Shown: positions 51,999 to 61,048 of the stretch, in pieces
How positions within the stretch are numbered: the stretch's first letter is position 1
Layout: every line of letters starts with the position of its first letter
Assembly (NCBI RefSeq): GCF_000934465.1
Contig: NZ_JXWY01000005.1
Location: 1 to 64,000, forward strand
Length of the DNA stretch: 64,000 nucleotides
Origin: Staphylococcus microti
GTDB taxonomy: Bacteria; Bacillota; Bacilli; Staphylococcales; Staphylococcaceae
Direction of reading: 5' to 3'
The notes under the pieces: generated by a model
Told to the model about the DNA's origin: nothing
Database searches by the model: none
Seen by the model: the letters and a program-made list of their open reading frames with translations, nothing else
Position numbers and translations under genes: made by a program

Positions 51999-52013
51999 AT
52001 TTTTCAGAATTTT
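51999..52013 (+). promoter_or_regulatory. Putative CodY box before the peptide transporter gene
   Basis: ATTTTTCAGAATTTT matches 12 of 15 positions of the CodY consensus AATTTTCWGAAAATT, directly after the -10. CodY repression of peptide uptake in rich medium is well known in Firmicutes. Confidence 0.5.
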
Positions 52014-52077
52014 CTTGTTTAAAATGATTATTAGGTATAAAATGGGAGTAATTCTCGCCAAAGGAAGGGGCAGTATT

Positions 52078-53589
52078 ATGAGCAAACATTACACAAGAGA
52101 AGAAATCCTCAACAGTACACCTCGTACTGGATTCTTCGGGCATCCAAAAGGTCTAAGCACCCTGTTCTTTACAGAGTTTTGGGAGAGATTTAGTTACTAT
52201 GGTATGAAGGCCATTTTAGCTTATTACATTTATTACTCTGTAGCAAAAGGTGGCTTTGGCATTGATCAAGGCGTCGCACTTCAAATCGTCTCTATGTATG
52301 GTGCGTTAATCTACATGAGTGGTGTGATTGGTGGTTGGATTGCCGACCGTCTGATCGGTACACGACACGCACTATTCTACGGTGGTATTTTAATTATGAT
52401 TGGGCATATATTATTATCACTGCCGAACAACTTTATTCTTTTATTAGTCGCGTTATTCTTTTTAATTATCGGTACAGGATTACTTAAACCGAACATTTCA
52501 TCAACAGTTGGTTTACTGTACGATAAAAATGACCCACGTATGGATTCAGCATTTACAATTTTCTACATGTCTATCAACCTTGGTAGCTTAATTTCACCAC
52601 TTATTATCGGTTGGACACAAGTAAATGTTGGCTTCCACGCCGGATTCGCAATCGCAGCTGTTGGTATGTTCTTTGGTTTAGTTACATATTTTGCAACAAA
52701 CAAGAAATACTTAGGTTTAGCAGGATTAGAAGTACCTGACCCATTATCAGCAGAAGAACGCTCTAAATTTATTAAGATCACATCTATTGTTATCGCAATT
52801 GTTGTCCTTGTTGTTATCGGGCTTTATTTCATTGGACAACTTACGATCGCAAACTTTGCAAACTTTGTAACACTCTTAGGTATTGGTTTACCATTATTTT
52901 ATTTCATCAAAATGCTTACAAGTAAGAAAACAGCGGATCACGAACGTAAACGTGTTTATGCGTACATCCCGCTATTCATTGCATCTGTCGCATTCTGGAT
53001 GATTCAAGAACAAGGTTCAACAGTATTGGCACAATTTGCTGATACAAAAACACAGTTAGACTTGGCAAAAGCAACAGGTGGTTTAATCGATTTCCATATT
53101 CCACCGGCTTGGTTCCAATCATTGAACCCACTGTTCATCGTTATCTTAGCACCTGTTTTCTCAATATTATGGGTCAAACTCGGTCGCTTTAATCCACCTA
53201 CTGTTATGAAATTTGCTATCGGTGTATTACTTGCCGGTATTTCATATTTAATTATGGTTGTACCATTGTCAGGTGGCGCAGAGTTAATTAACCCATTCTG
53301 GTTAGTGGCAAGTTTCTTACTCGTTACATTAGGAGAACTTTGCTTATCACCAATCGGTTTGTCAACAACAACAAAATTGGCACCAGAAGCATTTACCGCT
53401 CAAATGATGAGTGTATGGTTCTTGTCTAACGCAATGGCACAAGGTATCAACGCGCAAATGGTAACAATCTATACAGCGATTAGTGCAAACCAATACTTCC
53501 TATATTCAGGTGGTATTGCCATTCTTATCGGTGTGTTATTAACGATTGCAACACCATTCCTTAAAAACTTAATGCAAGGTGTTAAATAA
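52078..53589 (+). CDS. dtpT: POT-family di/tripeptide transporter
   Basis: 503 residues from the ATG at 52078 (MSKHYTREEILNS), after GGAAGGGG. Longer upstream readings cross the promoter and are rejected. It has 14 predicted helices. The POT signature EFWERFSYYGMKAIL (ExxER proton-coupling motif) is in helix 1, with GGWIADRLIGTRHALFYGG and FYMSINLGSLISPLIIG following. It imports di- and tripeptides with protons, feeding peptidases such as PepT. It is a single-gene unit ending in a bidirectional terminator. Confidence 0.95.
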   Translation: MSKHYTREEILNSTPRTGFFGHPKGLSTLFFTEFWERFSYYGMKAILAYYIYYSVAKGGFGIDQGVALQIVSMYGALIYMSGVIGGWIADRLIGTRHALFYGGILIMIGHILLSLPNNFILLLVALFFLIIGTGLLKPNISSTVGLLYDKNDPRMDSAFTIFYMSINLGSLISPLIIGWTQVNVGFHAGFAIAAVGMFFGLVTYFATNKKYLGLAGLEVPDPLSAEERSKFIKITSIVIAIVVLVVIGLYFIGQLTIANFANFVTLLGIGLPLFYFIKMLTSKKTADHERKRVYAYIPLFIASVAFWMIQEQGSTVLAQFADTKTQLDLAKATGGLIDFHIPPAWFQSLNPLFIVILAPVFSILWVKLGRFNPPTVMKFAIGVLLAGISYLIMVVPLSGGAELINPFWLVASFLLVTLGELCLSPIGLSTTTKLAPEAFTAQMMSVWFLSNAMAQGINAQMVTIYTAISANQYFLYSGGIAILIGVLLTIATPFLKNLMQGVK

Positions 53590-53601
53590 CATCGATCAAC
53601 A

Positions 53602-53647
53602 AAAACAGACACTTTCCTAGATGGACTAGAGAAAGTGCCTGTTTTTT
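53602..53647. terminator. Bidirectional terminator dtpT / deoxyribonucleotidase
   Basis: Stem ACAGACACTTTC/GAAAGTGCCTGT (53605-53616 with 53631-53642, one mismatch), A-rich on the left and T7 on the right. Confidence 0.88.
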
Positions 53648-53653
53648 TATACA

Positions 53654-54181
53654 TTATTTTAGAAAATACGCTTCAACTTCACGCCAATCATTCAGACGTT
53701 CAAATTCTGTATTTCCGTGATTATGCGGTGCACTGAACATTAAAGACTTCCCTTTAAAAATGCGTAATTGTTTAGGATTATCATCTATTAAATAATCAGT
53801 CGCTGCAATGTTTTTACGCCCACAAAATACAAAGTGCTGTGGATCTAAAAACGGAAAATATTTACGTAACCATTCGTATTTGTCATGAAACGAAGATGGC
53901 ACATCCATTGCTGCTGTAACAATATAAACATCATAGTGTTCTGTCAGCTTTTCAACAACTTCTTGTGCGTCTTTAATGACTGGCAAACGGCCAAAGAAGC
54001 CATCTGATGCTAAGATATCACGGATGACTGGTTTGTGTTCAGGCATAATATCGTATACCTTTTTACCAGTAATCTCTTCAATTGTGATACCAAGCTGCGT
54101 ACGACGGTTAAACTCTTCTAAAATCGCCCCCATCGTATCAGCTAAAACTTCATCCATATCAATTCCGATTGATTCTCTCAT
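53654..54181 (-). CDS. 5'(3')-deoxyribonucleotidase (HAD superfamily)
   Basis: 175 residues. HAD motif I is [11 protein letters not shown] (nucleophile and acid Asp), motif II Thr is in IVTAAMDVP, and motif III/IV is [10 protein letters not shown]. The match is to the NT5C-type nucleotidases that dephosphorylate dUMP and dTMP. Exact substrates are inferred. It is followed by no other gene in the same unit; hisC lies 72 bases upstream on the same strand. Confidence 0.88.
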   Translation of the reverse strand: MRESIGIDMDEVLADTMGAILEEFNRRTQLGITIEEITGKKVYDIMPEHKPVIRDILASDGFFGRLPVIKDAQEVVEKLTEHYDVYIVTAAMDVPSSFHDKYEWLRKYFPFLDPQHFVFCGRKNIAATDYLIDDNPKQLRIFKGKSLMFSAPHNHGNTEFERLNDWREVEAYFLK

Positions 54182-54253
54182 GTTATCGCTCCTTGTGACT
54201 GTCCTTGACTTTATTATAGCAAATCGTTGATGTAACGTCTTTTCACACAGACT

Positions 54254-55303
54254 TTAAAATTGAGCGAGTACTTGGCGAATCACTTCATTTTGTTCTGGGA
54301 AACCGAACGTAATGCGGACGCCATTTGGAAAAGCACGTGCAATAATGCCGGCTTTCAACAATGCTTCATCTAACTCCGCAACGCGATCTGTTTCAACGAA
54401 GACAAAGTTTGTTTGCGTTGGATACAGTTTAAGCGATGTCTCTACATCTGCAAACTTGTCACGTTCCTGTTTGTTCACTGATACAGTTTGTTTCAAATAA
54501 TCTTGATCTTGAAAAGCGGCTAATGCAGCTTGTTCAGATAAACGTGTTGTATTAAACGGTGGACGAATCACATTGAGTTGTTCCGCTAATGGTGTTGGTG
54601 CGATGATATAACCAATACGTAATCCTGCAAGACCGTATGCTTTTGAAAACGTACGTAACATCGCAATATTGTCATATTTTTTCATGAGTTCTAATGTATC
54701 CGGATAATCATCCGCTGTCACATACTCTACATATGCTTCATCAAATAAAATCGTGACGTTACTTGGGATTTTTTGAATAAATGCTTCAATCGCTTCTTCG
54801 TTATGATACGTACCAGTCGGATTATTTGGGTTACAAATCCAAACGAGTGCTGTGTCTTCATCAACTGCTTCAGCAATCGCATCTAAGTCATAAGCACCTT
54901 CTTGTAATGGCACTTGAACGATATTTGCATCTTCAACAACAGCGTTATGAAAGTATTGACCAAAAGTGCCTGCACTCGTTACAACCTTATCTCCTGAACG
55001 AATAACAGTACGTGAAATAATGACAATCATTTCGTCTAACCCCGCACCAAATACAACTTGTTCAGGGGCAACACCATAATGTTTGGCAATTGCTTCCTGT
55101 AATAATGGTGCATTCGGTTCAGGGTACAAAAATAAATCATCAACATGGGCTTTGATTGCTTCTTTTGCTTTCGGTGAAGGACCATAGACATTTTCATTGG
55201 AAGCAAGTTTATGTAATTCGCCGGTAATACCCAACTTTTTCTTCAATGCTTCTGGTGATAAGCCAGGTGTGTATGCACGTAACTGTGCGATTTGTGACTT
55301 CAT
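54254..55303 (-). CDS. hisC: Histidinol-phosphate aminotransferase-like PLP enzyme
   Basis: 349 residues from the ATG at 55303 (MKSQIAQLRAY), 8 bases after GGAGG. Fold-type I aminotransferase: the PLP Lys is in TFSKAYGLAGLRIGY, substrate and PLP contacts in WICNPNNPTGTY and LFDEAYVEY, and the C-terminal Arg in NGVRITFG. HisC and the related aromatic aminotransferases are hard to separate by motif. No other his genes are nearby, so its work could be on phenylalanine or tyrosine as well as histidinol phosphate. Confidence 0.9.
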   Translation of the reverse strand: MKSQIAQLRAYTPGLSPEALKKKLGITGELHKLASNENVYGPSPKAKEAIKAHVDDLFLYPEPNAPLLQEAIAKHYGVAPEQVVFGAGLDEMIVIISRTVIRSGDKVVTSAGTFGQYFHNAVVEDANIVQVPLQEGAYDLDAIAEAVDEDTALVWICNPNNPTGTYHNEEAIEAFIQKIPSNVTILFDEAYVEYVTADDYPDTLELMKKYDNIAMLRTFSKAYGLAGLRIGYIIAPTPLAEQLNVIRPPFNTTRLSEQAALAAFQDQDYLKQTVSVNKQERDKFADVETSLKLYPTQTNFVFVETDRVAELDEALLKAGIIARAFPNGVRITFGFPEQNEVIRQVLAQF

Positions 55304-55320
55304 AAATACGACCTCCATTT

Positions 55321-55333
55321 AATTCTGAAAATT
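55321..55333 (-). promoter_or_regulatory. Possible CodY half-site before hisC
   Basis: AATTTTCAGAATT (minus reading) matches 11 of 15 CodY positions, 6 bases upstream of the ribosome site. The call is weak, as one arm is poor. Confidence 0.3.
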
Positions 55334-55387
55334 TAAAATATGTTAATAATTATAACGATAGAATTTGAAAATAGCTAGTGTTGTAGT

Positions 55388-55425
55388 GAAAAAATGCAGC
55401 GGCGTCCAACGACTTCCGCTACATT
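55388..55425 (-). terminator. Terminator of the OpuC/EgtU-like operon
   Basis: AATGTAGCGG/CCGCTGCATT (55425-55416 with 55402-55393, one G.T pair) then TTTTTC on the minus strand. It lies 6 bases after the stop. Confidence 0.88.
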
Positions 55426-55431
55426 CTCGTA

Positions 55432-56946
55432 TTAATCAATAATATGATGTTTTTTCAAATAGTCTTTGGCAACATCATAAGGACGTTCGCCTTTTTCAGC
55501 AACACGATAATTCATATCTTGCATTTCTTCATCTGTAATTTGACCTTCTAATTGATTCAACGCTTTCTCAATCTCTGGATGTTTATCAAGGAATGCTTGT
55601 TTAAACAAAGGTGCCCCTTGATAAGGCGGGAAGACATGTTGATCATCTTCTAACACGACCATATCATATTGCTTTAACTCAGCATCAGTTGAATACGCAT
55701 CAATTAAGTTAATTTCACCTTTTTCAACCGCTTGATAACGCAGCTTCGGTTCCATCGTTCTAACGTTACTAAAGTTCAAATCATACGTTGACTGCACTTT
55801 AGGATAGCCATCTTGACGGTCATTAAATTCAAGTGTAAATCCCGGTTTAATTTCATTCTCTACACGTTTTAAGTCACTGATTGTTTTTAAATCATGTGCT
55901 TCCGCGAACGATTTTTTCACCGCTAACGCATACGTGTTATTGTATTTCATCGGTTTGAGCAATGTCATATCAAACTTTGACTCTAAGCTTGAACGTGCTT
56001 GATTGTATACTTCGGTTTCTTCATTTGATTTTGGCGTTTCTTTCGTTAATTCACCTAACACTGTTCCTGTAAATTCTAAATAGCCATCAATTTCATCTGC
56101 TTTTAATGCATTGAAAAGGAATGTTGTTTTACCCATCCCATCTTTCACATCAACGGTATAATCAGTTTCTTCTTCAATAATAAGCTTGTACATATTCGTA
56201 ATAATTGATGGTTCTGTTCCTAACTTACCAGCGAGTGTGATTTTATTATCTTTCTGTGCCAACATTGGTGCAAGTGTCACACTTAACATTACAACAAGCA
56301 CTGCTACTAATGTTACAAGCATTCTACGATAAGAGACGCGACTCAAAATACGTAATAATATGTCAAAAAGAATCGCAAGGACTGCTGCTGGAATTGCCCC
56401 AATTAAAATTAGTGATGTATTATTGCGGTCAATACCGAGCAAAATCAAGTCCCCGAGTCCACCTGCACCAATCAATGCTGCAAGTGTGGCTGTCCCGATA
56501 ATTAAAACCATCGCTGTACGAATACCTGCCATAATAACTGGCATAGCAAGCGGGAGTTCGACACGTAACAGTCGACGTGCTGGTTTCATGCCTATCCCTT
56601 TGGCCGCTTCAATTAATGAACCATCGACACCTACAATCCCCGTGTACGTATTGCGTAAGATAGGTAATAAAGCATAAATGACCAATGCGATTACAGCAGG
56701 TACTGTCCCAATGCCGAATAATGGAATCATCAACCCTAGCAATGCGAGTGATGGAATCGTTTGAAGGACTGCTGCAACGTTAATAATCGGTTCTGATAAT
56801 TTTGGTGTTTTCGTCAATAAAATTCCTAATGGCACGCCAATTAACACCGCAATGAGAAGTGCAATAAACGACAGTTCAATATGTTCCAGTAACGCTTCTA
56901 GCAATTCTCCTTTACGTTCAGCAAGTGTTGAAAGAAATGTAGTCAT
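55432..56946 (-). CDS. ABC transporter permease fused to substrate-binding domain (OpuC/EgtU type)
   Basis: 504 residues. Residues 1-210 form a BPD-type permease with about six helices and the EAA loop GSLIEAAKGIGMKPARRLLRVELPL. A seventh helix (about 208-230) tethers an extracytoplasmic glycine-betaine-type binding domain (about 235-504; KLGTEPSIITNMYKLIIEEET, DGYLEFTGTVLGEL, LIDAYSTDAELKQYDMVVLEDD). This fused layout occurs in OpuB/OpuC-like systems and in EgtU, an ergothioneine importer described in Gram-positive bacteria; choline, betaine or ergothioneine are all possible. It overlaps the ATPase gene by 4 bases. Confidence 0.9.
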   Translation of the reverse strand: MTTFLSTLAERKGELLEALLEHIELSFIALLIAVLIGVPLGILLTKTPKLSEPIINVAAVLQTIPSLALLGLMIPLFGIGTVPAVIALVIYALLPILRNTYTGIVGVDGSLIEAAKGIGMKPARRLLRVELPLAMPVIMAGIRTAMVLIIGTATLAALIGAGGLGDLILLGIDRNNTSLILIGAIPAAVLAILFDILLRILSRVSYRRMLVTLVAVLVVMLSVTLAPMLAQKDNKITLAGKLGTEPSIITNMYKLIIEEETDYTVDVKDGMGKTTFLFNALKADEIDGYLEFTGTVLGELTKETPKSNEETEVYNQARSSLESKFDMTLLKPMKYNNTYALAVKKSFAEAHDLKTISDLKRVENEIKPGFTLEFNDRQDGYPKVQSTYDLNFSNVRTMEPKLRYQAVEKGEINLIDAYSTDAELKQYDMVVLEDDQHVFPPYQGAPLFKQAFLDKHPEIEKALNQLEGQITDEEMQDMNYRVAEKGERPYDVAKDYLKKHHIID

Positions 56947-57902
56947 CGCACATCACCTGCTTTGCTTTGTGATAAAAAGCGGAAAATATCTTCACGTGCT
57001 AAACGCCAACGTTGTGCATCTACTTCAACAATAACTGCTTCATGCGTAGCCAATTCACGATACACATCACTCACAGCATCTTCATGATGTACAATCGGTA
57101 AGTGCATACCCACGTCATCTGACACACGTTCTCCAGCTAATTCAACAATTTTCCCAAGTGAGAAGTGGTTGAGTACCACTCCTGTTAAATTACCGATAAA
57201 TTCACGCACAAAATCATTTTTCGGATGTTTCACAAAATCATTTGGTGTTCCGATTTGTTCAACACGCCCTTGATTCAACAAGCAAATGCGGTCTCCTAAT
57301 TTAAATGCTTCTTCAATATCGTGCGTTACAAATACAATTGTTTTATTTATTTTACTTTGTAATGCTATGAGATCATCTTGTAGCTTCTCTCTCGTAATAG
57401 GATCTAACGCACTAAATGGTTCGTCCATAAGAATAACGGGCGGATCTGCTGCGAGTGCACGAACAACCCCCACACGCTGCCGTTGACCACCTGACAATTC
57501 ACTCGGCATACGGTCACGGAATTGTTGCGGTTCGAGACCTACCATTTCTAACAATTCATCAACGCGTGAATCAATCGTTTGTTTATCCCACTTTTTCATA
57601 AGCGGCACTTGCGCAATATTATCTCGAATTGACATATGTGGGAATAGCGCAATTTGTTGTAATACATAGCCCATATCCCAACGCATCTCATACACAGAGT
57701 AATCACTAATCGGTTGCCCTTTAAAATAAATATAGCCTTCAGACAAGTCAATCAAGCGATTAATCATCTTCATCGTCGTTGTCTTCCCCGAACCAGACGG
57801 CCCAATGAGAACAAAGAACTCCCCTTCTTTTATTTCTAAATTAACTTGGTCAACAACCGTTTTGTTGCCATATCGTTTGGATACATTTTCAAACTTTATC
57901 AT
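56943..57902 (-). CDS. ABC transporter ATP-binding protein (OpuCA/EgtV type)
   Basis: 319 residues. Walker A GPSGSGKTTTMK, Q-loop VLQQIALFPHM, signature LSGGQRQRVGVVRALA, Walker B ILMDEPFSALDP, His switch THDIEEA. The C-terminal 70 residues (DDVGMHLPIVHHEDAVSDVYREL) look like one degenerate CBS-type half, shorter than the tandem CBS pair of full OpuA ATPases. First gene of the operon with the fused permease/binding protein. Confidence 0.92.
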   Translation of the reverse strand: MIKFENVSKRYGNKTVVDQVNLEIKEGEFFVLIGPSGSGKTTTMKMINRLIDLSEGYIYFKGQPISDYSVYEMRWDMGYVLQQIALFPHMSIRDNIAQVPLMKKWDKQTIDSRVDELLEMVGLEPQQFRDRMPSELSGGQRQRVGVVRALAADPPVILMDEPFSALDPITREKLQDDLIALQSKINKTIVFVTHDIEEAFKLGDRICLLNQGRVEQIGTPNDFVKHPKNDFVREFIGNLTGVVLNHFSLGKIVELAGERVSDDVGMHLPIVHHEDAVSDVYRELATHEAVIVEVDAQRWRLAREDIFRFLSQSKAGDVR

Positions 57903-58029
57903 AAACTCACTCTTTTTATATTTTTTAACAGCTTATACGTATCAAGTACCCTACATACACAACTATTATCATTATTTAAACACATTTTCTAAAAAAATTA
58001 ATCTAATTTGATTGGGTAGTGCGTGATAT

Positions 58030-58092
58030 AAAGTAAAAACACTGGTATGATACGAAGTCAGTTGGTTGGACTTGTAATATTACCAGTGTTTT
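58030..58092 (-). terminator. Terminator of the TagF-like gene
   Basis: AAAACACTGGTA (minus, 58092-58081) pairs with TACCAGTGTTTT (58047-58036). An inner AAGTC/GACTT hairpin makes a long branched stem. TTTTTAC follows. Between it and the ATPase start at 57902 only AT-rich sequence is seen. Confidence 0.82.
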
Positions 58093-58143
58093 ATATTAGT
58101 TTTTTCAATTTACAAAAGGTGCTATCGACACGCACCTATCCTA

Positions 58144-60900
58144 TTAAAGTTTTTCAATAAAGTCTAAAATTGTTTTGCTGTTATCGTCTTGGTAAGCGTA
58201 CTCTAAATAATACGCTATATTTTTTAATACTGTGTCAGATACTGTAAATCCACGCTCAATATTATTTTTGATTTCTTGAACTGTTTCTTCAATCGTACTA
58301 ACAGACTTACCAAGTTCGTTCTTTTCAAAATCCAAGTACCCTTTTTTGTAATGTTTTTTATAAAAATCATCTATATCAAATTGTGTGAACAATACAGGCT
58401 TTTTCATAAATAAAACATCGAAAAATACTGAAGAATAATCTGTAATTAGCATGTCACACTCAATCAACAAGTCTTGTACATTTTTTTCTTTTGGAACAAT
58501 TTCAATTTTGTCTGATTGTGGTTGATCAAAATATTCAAGTAGATCCCTCATCTCATAGTGCGGGAAAAATTTCAACTTAATATTTTGTTCTTCAAGTGCT
58601 TGGATCATCTCTTTATTATTTATTAAATCATTATAGAAATGATAATAATCTGACGCTAGGAACTTAGTAGGGTCTAGTTTAAAATCCTCACCCTTTCTGT
58701 CATAAGAAAGAGGTGCTAACCCTTTACGCCAAGTTGGCATTAATAGTATTGTTCTTTCTTGACTCTGATCAAACTGAATAGCCTCATTAGAACGAATATT
58801 CTCTTTTAATCGCTGATATCTCGAAAATCCTGATGGAATCAGTTGATTATCGTTGTAATATGCATTGCGTTTAAGTAACGCTTCTTCTGATTTATTCGTA
58901 ATCACGATGCCTTCAAATCCGATACGATAATTTGAAATAGCTTGCACTACATTATTATAAGTTACACCGTGTTGAAGAAAGACACGATTGTAGTGAATTA
59001 AATCTCCAAACAGGCGATAGAACTCTGGTTTGGAATAGGCTGATGGGCGCATATAGGAATCTGGATCATAAGAATTCACTAACGTATCCGCTGACAATAA
59101 ATACAAAAAGTGTCTGATGGAGTCTTTTGGGATGACCTTACCATACTTTTGCGCTTCTTGATACGCTTCAGACTGCCCATCCGCTAAATAATAATAATTT
59201 TTCTTCTTGTTAGGTTGTGTATTTACATATTTAAAAAATGCCGCACTATTATCTTGGAATGTATCTGGTCGTTCAGCAACAAGTACAATGTTTTTCTTTT
59301 TTAATGCCCAATTTGTCGCATGATGCATAAGTCGCAACTTACCACCGACACGAAGTTTTGAATGATCCATAATTTTGTTCTTTTCATGAATCAGTTTTTC
59401 TTTCAATGATGCATTAGTAATCAATTTAACTGTACGGTTCGGTAGTACATCAAGTGATATTTGACGATCTACTTTCCCTTTAAATCGATGGAATAAACCG
59501 TGTGCTAACGTTGCGATATGTTTGCGTTCTTGTGTTGCCTCTTCAATAATACAAACGGCTATTTCAAAGCTATTTTGCGATTTATTAATAAGCGCTTTCG
59601 GAATGCTGACTTTTATGCCACAATTCGAATCTTCTTCTTGCTTCAAATAAGGTGAGTCTAGTTTGTTAAACTTTTGAATTGGGAATTCCATCGTCTTATC
59701 TTCTATATCCTTCAGCTGAAGTACTAATGGGTTTTGAAGACGATAATCAATAATTGCATTGTTTGAAAGTATTTCCCCAATTAACTCAATTTCATCATCA
59801 CGTGCAATCAATCTTTCAATAGACGCATACAAATGAACTGAGTTAATTTCTGGTATTTCAAAATGTTTAGGTGACGTTAAAACACCATCACGAATAATGA
59901 TTTGATTTACAATTAACTGCGGATTAACGAATAACGCTTCATCATTCGTAACTAATGCATAATAAATTGTTTTTATCACGCGATGATTACTAAGATTTTC
60001 CAGCAACTTATAACTGATATTTTGGTAAATCGGTTGAATTTGTTTAAAGATATTTGCTTTTGCCAAATCGTCAAACACAATCTCATCATTTAAAAAGATA
60101 TTATTTAAATATCCATGAAATGTTTTATAGATGAATTTCTCAACCGCAAATTTAATCTGGTAAACTTTCTGACCTTCTACAAACGGTGTATAAAGTGATT
60201 TTATCAGTTCAATATAATCATAATAGTTCTTTTCTTTAGTAAACACTGAATCCATGATAGATGTCCCATTATCACGTTGTCTGTATAAATAAATGGTTTC
60301 ATCCAATAGACCAATGCGTTTAGAATCTATCATTAATGGGATAATTGCGAAGGCATCTTCAAAATGACGCCCAACAGGGAATAATTCTGTTTTATCGCGC
60401 AAAATTTCTGTTTTGAATATTTTGTTGCATGCTGATGGGTTTCTTAACAGATCTTCTCCGCCAACTGTTAAGTCAATCACTACATTGCCATTGCCATAAT
60501 ATTTTTTCCACTCGTATTTAGGCGTTTCGGTAGGAAAAGTCACTAGATCTCCTACGACAATATCTAAATTATTTTCTTCAGCAAAATCATAAAGATGCTC
60601 ACACGCCTGAGGGGTATACATATCGTCAGAGTCTAAAAACATCGTATACTTACTTTCTACGTACTGTAGACCATGATTGCGAGCAGAAGACAATCCACCG
60701 TTCTCCTTAAGATAATATGAAATATTGGAATACTTTTTGGCATAGTCTTTCGCAATATCTGTACTACCATCTTGACTGCCATCATCTATTAGTAAGATAT
60801 CAAGATCTTGAAAAATAGTTTGAGCGATCAATGACTCAATAGCTTCTGCTAAATAATCTTCCACATTGTATATTGGCACTATAATAGATATTTTGCTCAT
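58144..60900 (-). CDS. Bifunctional GT-A glycosyltransferase / TagF-like glycerophosphotransferase
   Basis: 918 residues. The N-terminal family 2 glycosyltransferase (1-220) has ISIIVPIYNVEDYLAEAIESL, LLIDDGSQDGS, LSSARNHGL and FLDSDDMYTP (DxD). A middle region (about 320-520) is unassigned. The C-terminal CDP-glycerol:polyol-P glycerophosphotransferase domain (about 540-918) has FLQHGVTYNN, LLMPTWRKG, FFPHYEMR and LITDYSSVFFDVLFMKKPVLF. Proteins of this make build or decorate teichoic acid-like polymers at the membrane. AGGAG lies 9 bases before ATG. It stands between recQ and the opu-like operon, a place where I recall no such gene in S. aureus. Confidence 0.88.
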   Translation of the reverse strand: MSKISIIVPIYNVEDYLAEAIESLIAQTIFQDLDILLIDDGSQDGSTDIAKDYAKKYSNISYYLKENGGLSSARNHGLQYVESKYTMFLDSDDMYTPQACEHLYDFAEENNLDIVVGDLVTFPTETPKYEWKKYYGNGNVVIDLTVGGEDLLRNPSACNKIFKTEILRDKTELFPVGRHFEDAFAIIPLMIDSKRIGLLDETIYLYRQRDNGTSIMDSVFTKEKNYYDYIELIKSLYTPFVEGQKVYQIKFAVEKFIYKTFHGYLNNIFLNDEIVFDDLAKANIFKQIQPIYQNISYKLLENLSNHRVIKTIYYALVTNDEALFVNPQLIVNQIIIRDGVLTSPKHFEIPEINSVHLYASIERLIARDDEIELIGEILSNNAIIDYRLQNPLVLQLKDIEDKTMEFPIQKFNKLDSPYLKQEEDSNCGIKVSIPKALINKSQNSFEIAVCIIEEATQERKHIATLAHGLFHRFKGKVDRQISLDVLPNRTVKLITNASLKEKLIHEKNKIMDHSKLRVGGKLRLMHHATNWALKKKNIVLVAERPDTFQDNSAAFFKYVNTQPNKKKNYYYLADGQSEAYQEAQKYGKVIPKDSIRHFLYLLSADTLVNSYDPDSYMRPSAYSKPEFYRLFGDLIHYNRVFLQHGVTYNNVVQAISNYRIGFEGIVITNKSEEALLKRNAYYNDNQLIPSGFSRYQRLKENIRSNEAIQFDQSQERTILLMPTWRKGLAPLSYDRKGEDFKLDPTKFLASDYYHFYNDLINNKEMIQALEEQNIKLKFFPHYEMRDLLEYFDQPQSDKIEIVPKEKNVQDLLIECDMLITDYSSVFFDVLFMKKPVLFTQFDIDDFYKKHYKKGYLDFEKNELGKSVSTIEETVQEIKNNIERGFTVSDTVLKNIAYYLEYAYQDDNSKTILDFIEKL

Positions 60901-61048
60901 TTGTTAAATCTCCTAACCTTTATGATCATTCCATTTATTTCTATACAATACTACTTCATTTTAAAATTGATAGTATGGATAAGCAACTAATTTTGTGAAT
61001 TTGTTCTCGTTATCCAATGCTAACTTTTCGTTTTAAATCATCAACCTT

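Noticed and set aside
54254-55303. Start of a histidine biosynthesis operon
   Set aside because: Only an isolated HisC-like gene is present; neighbours are unrelated.
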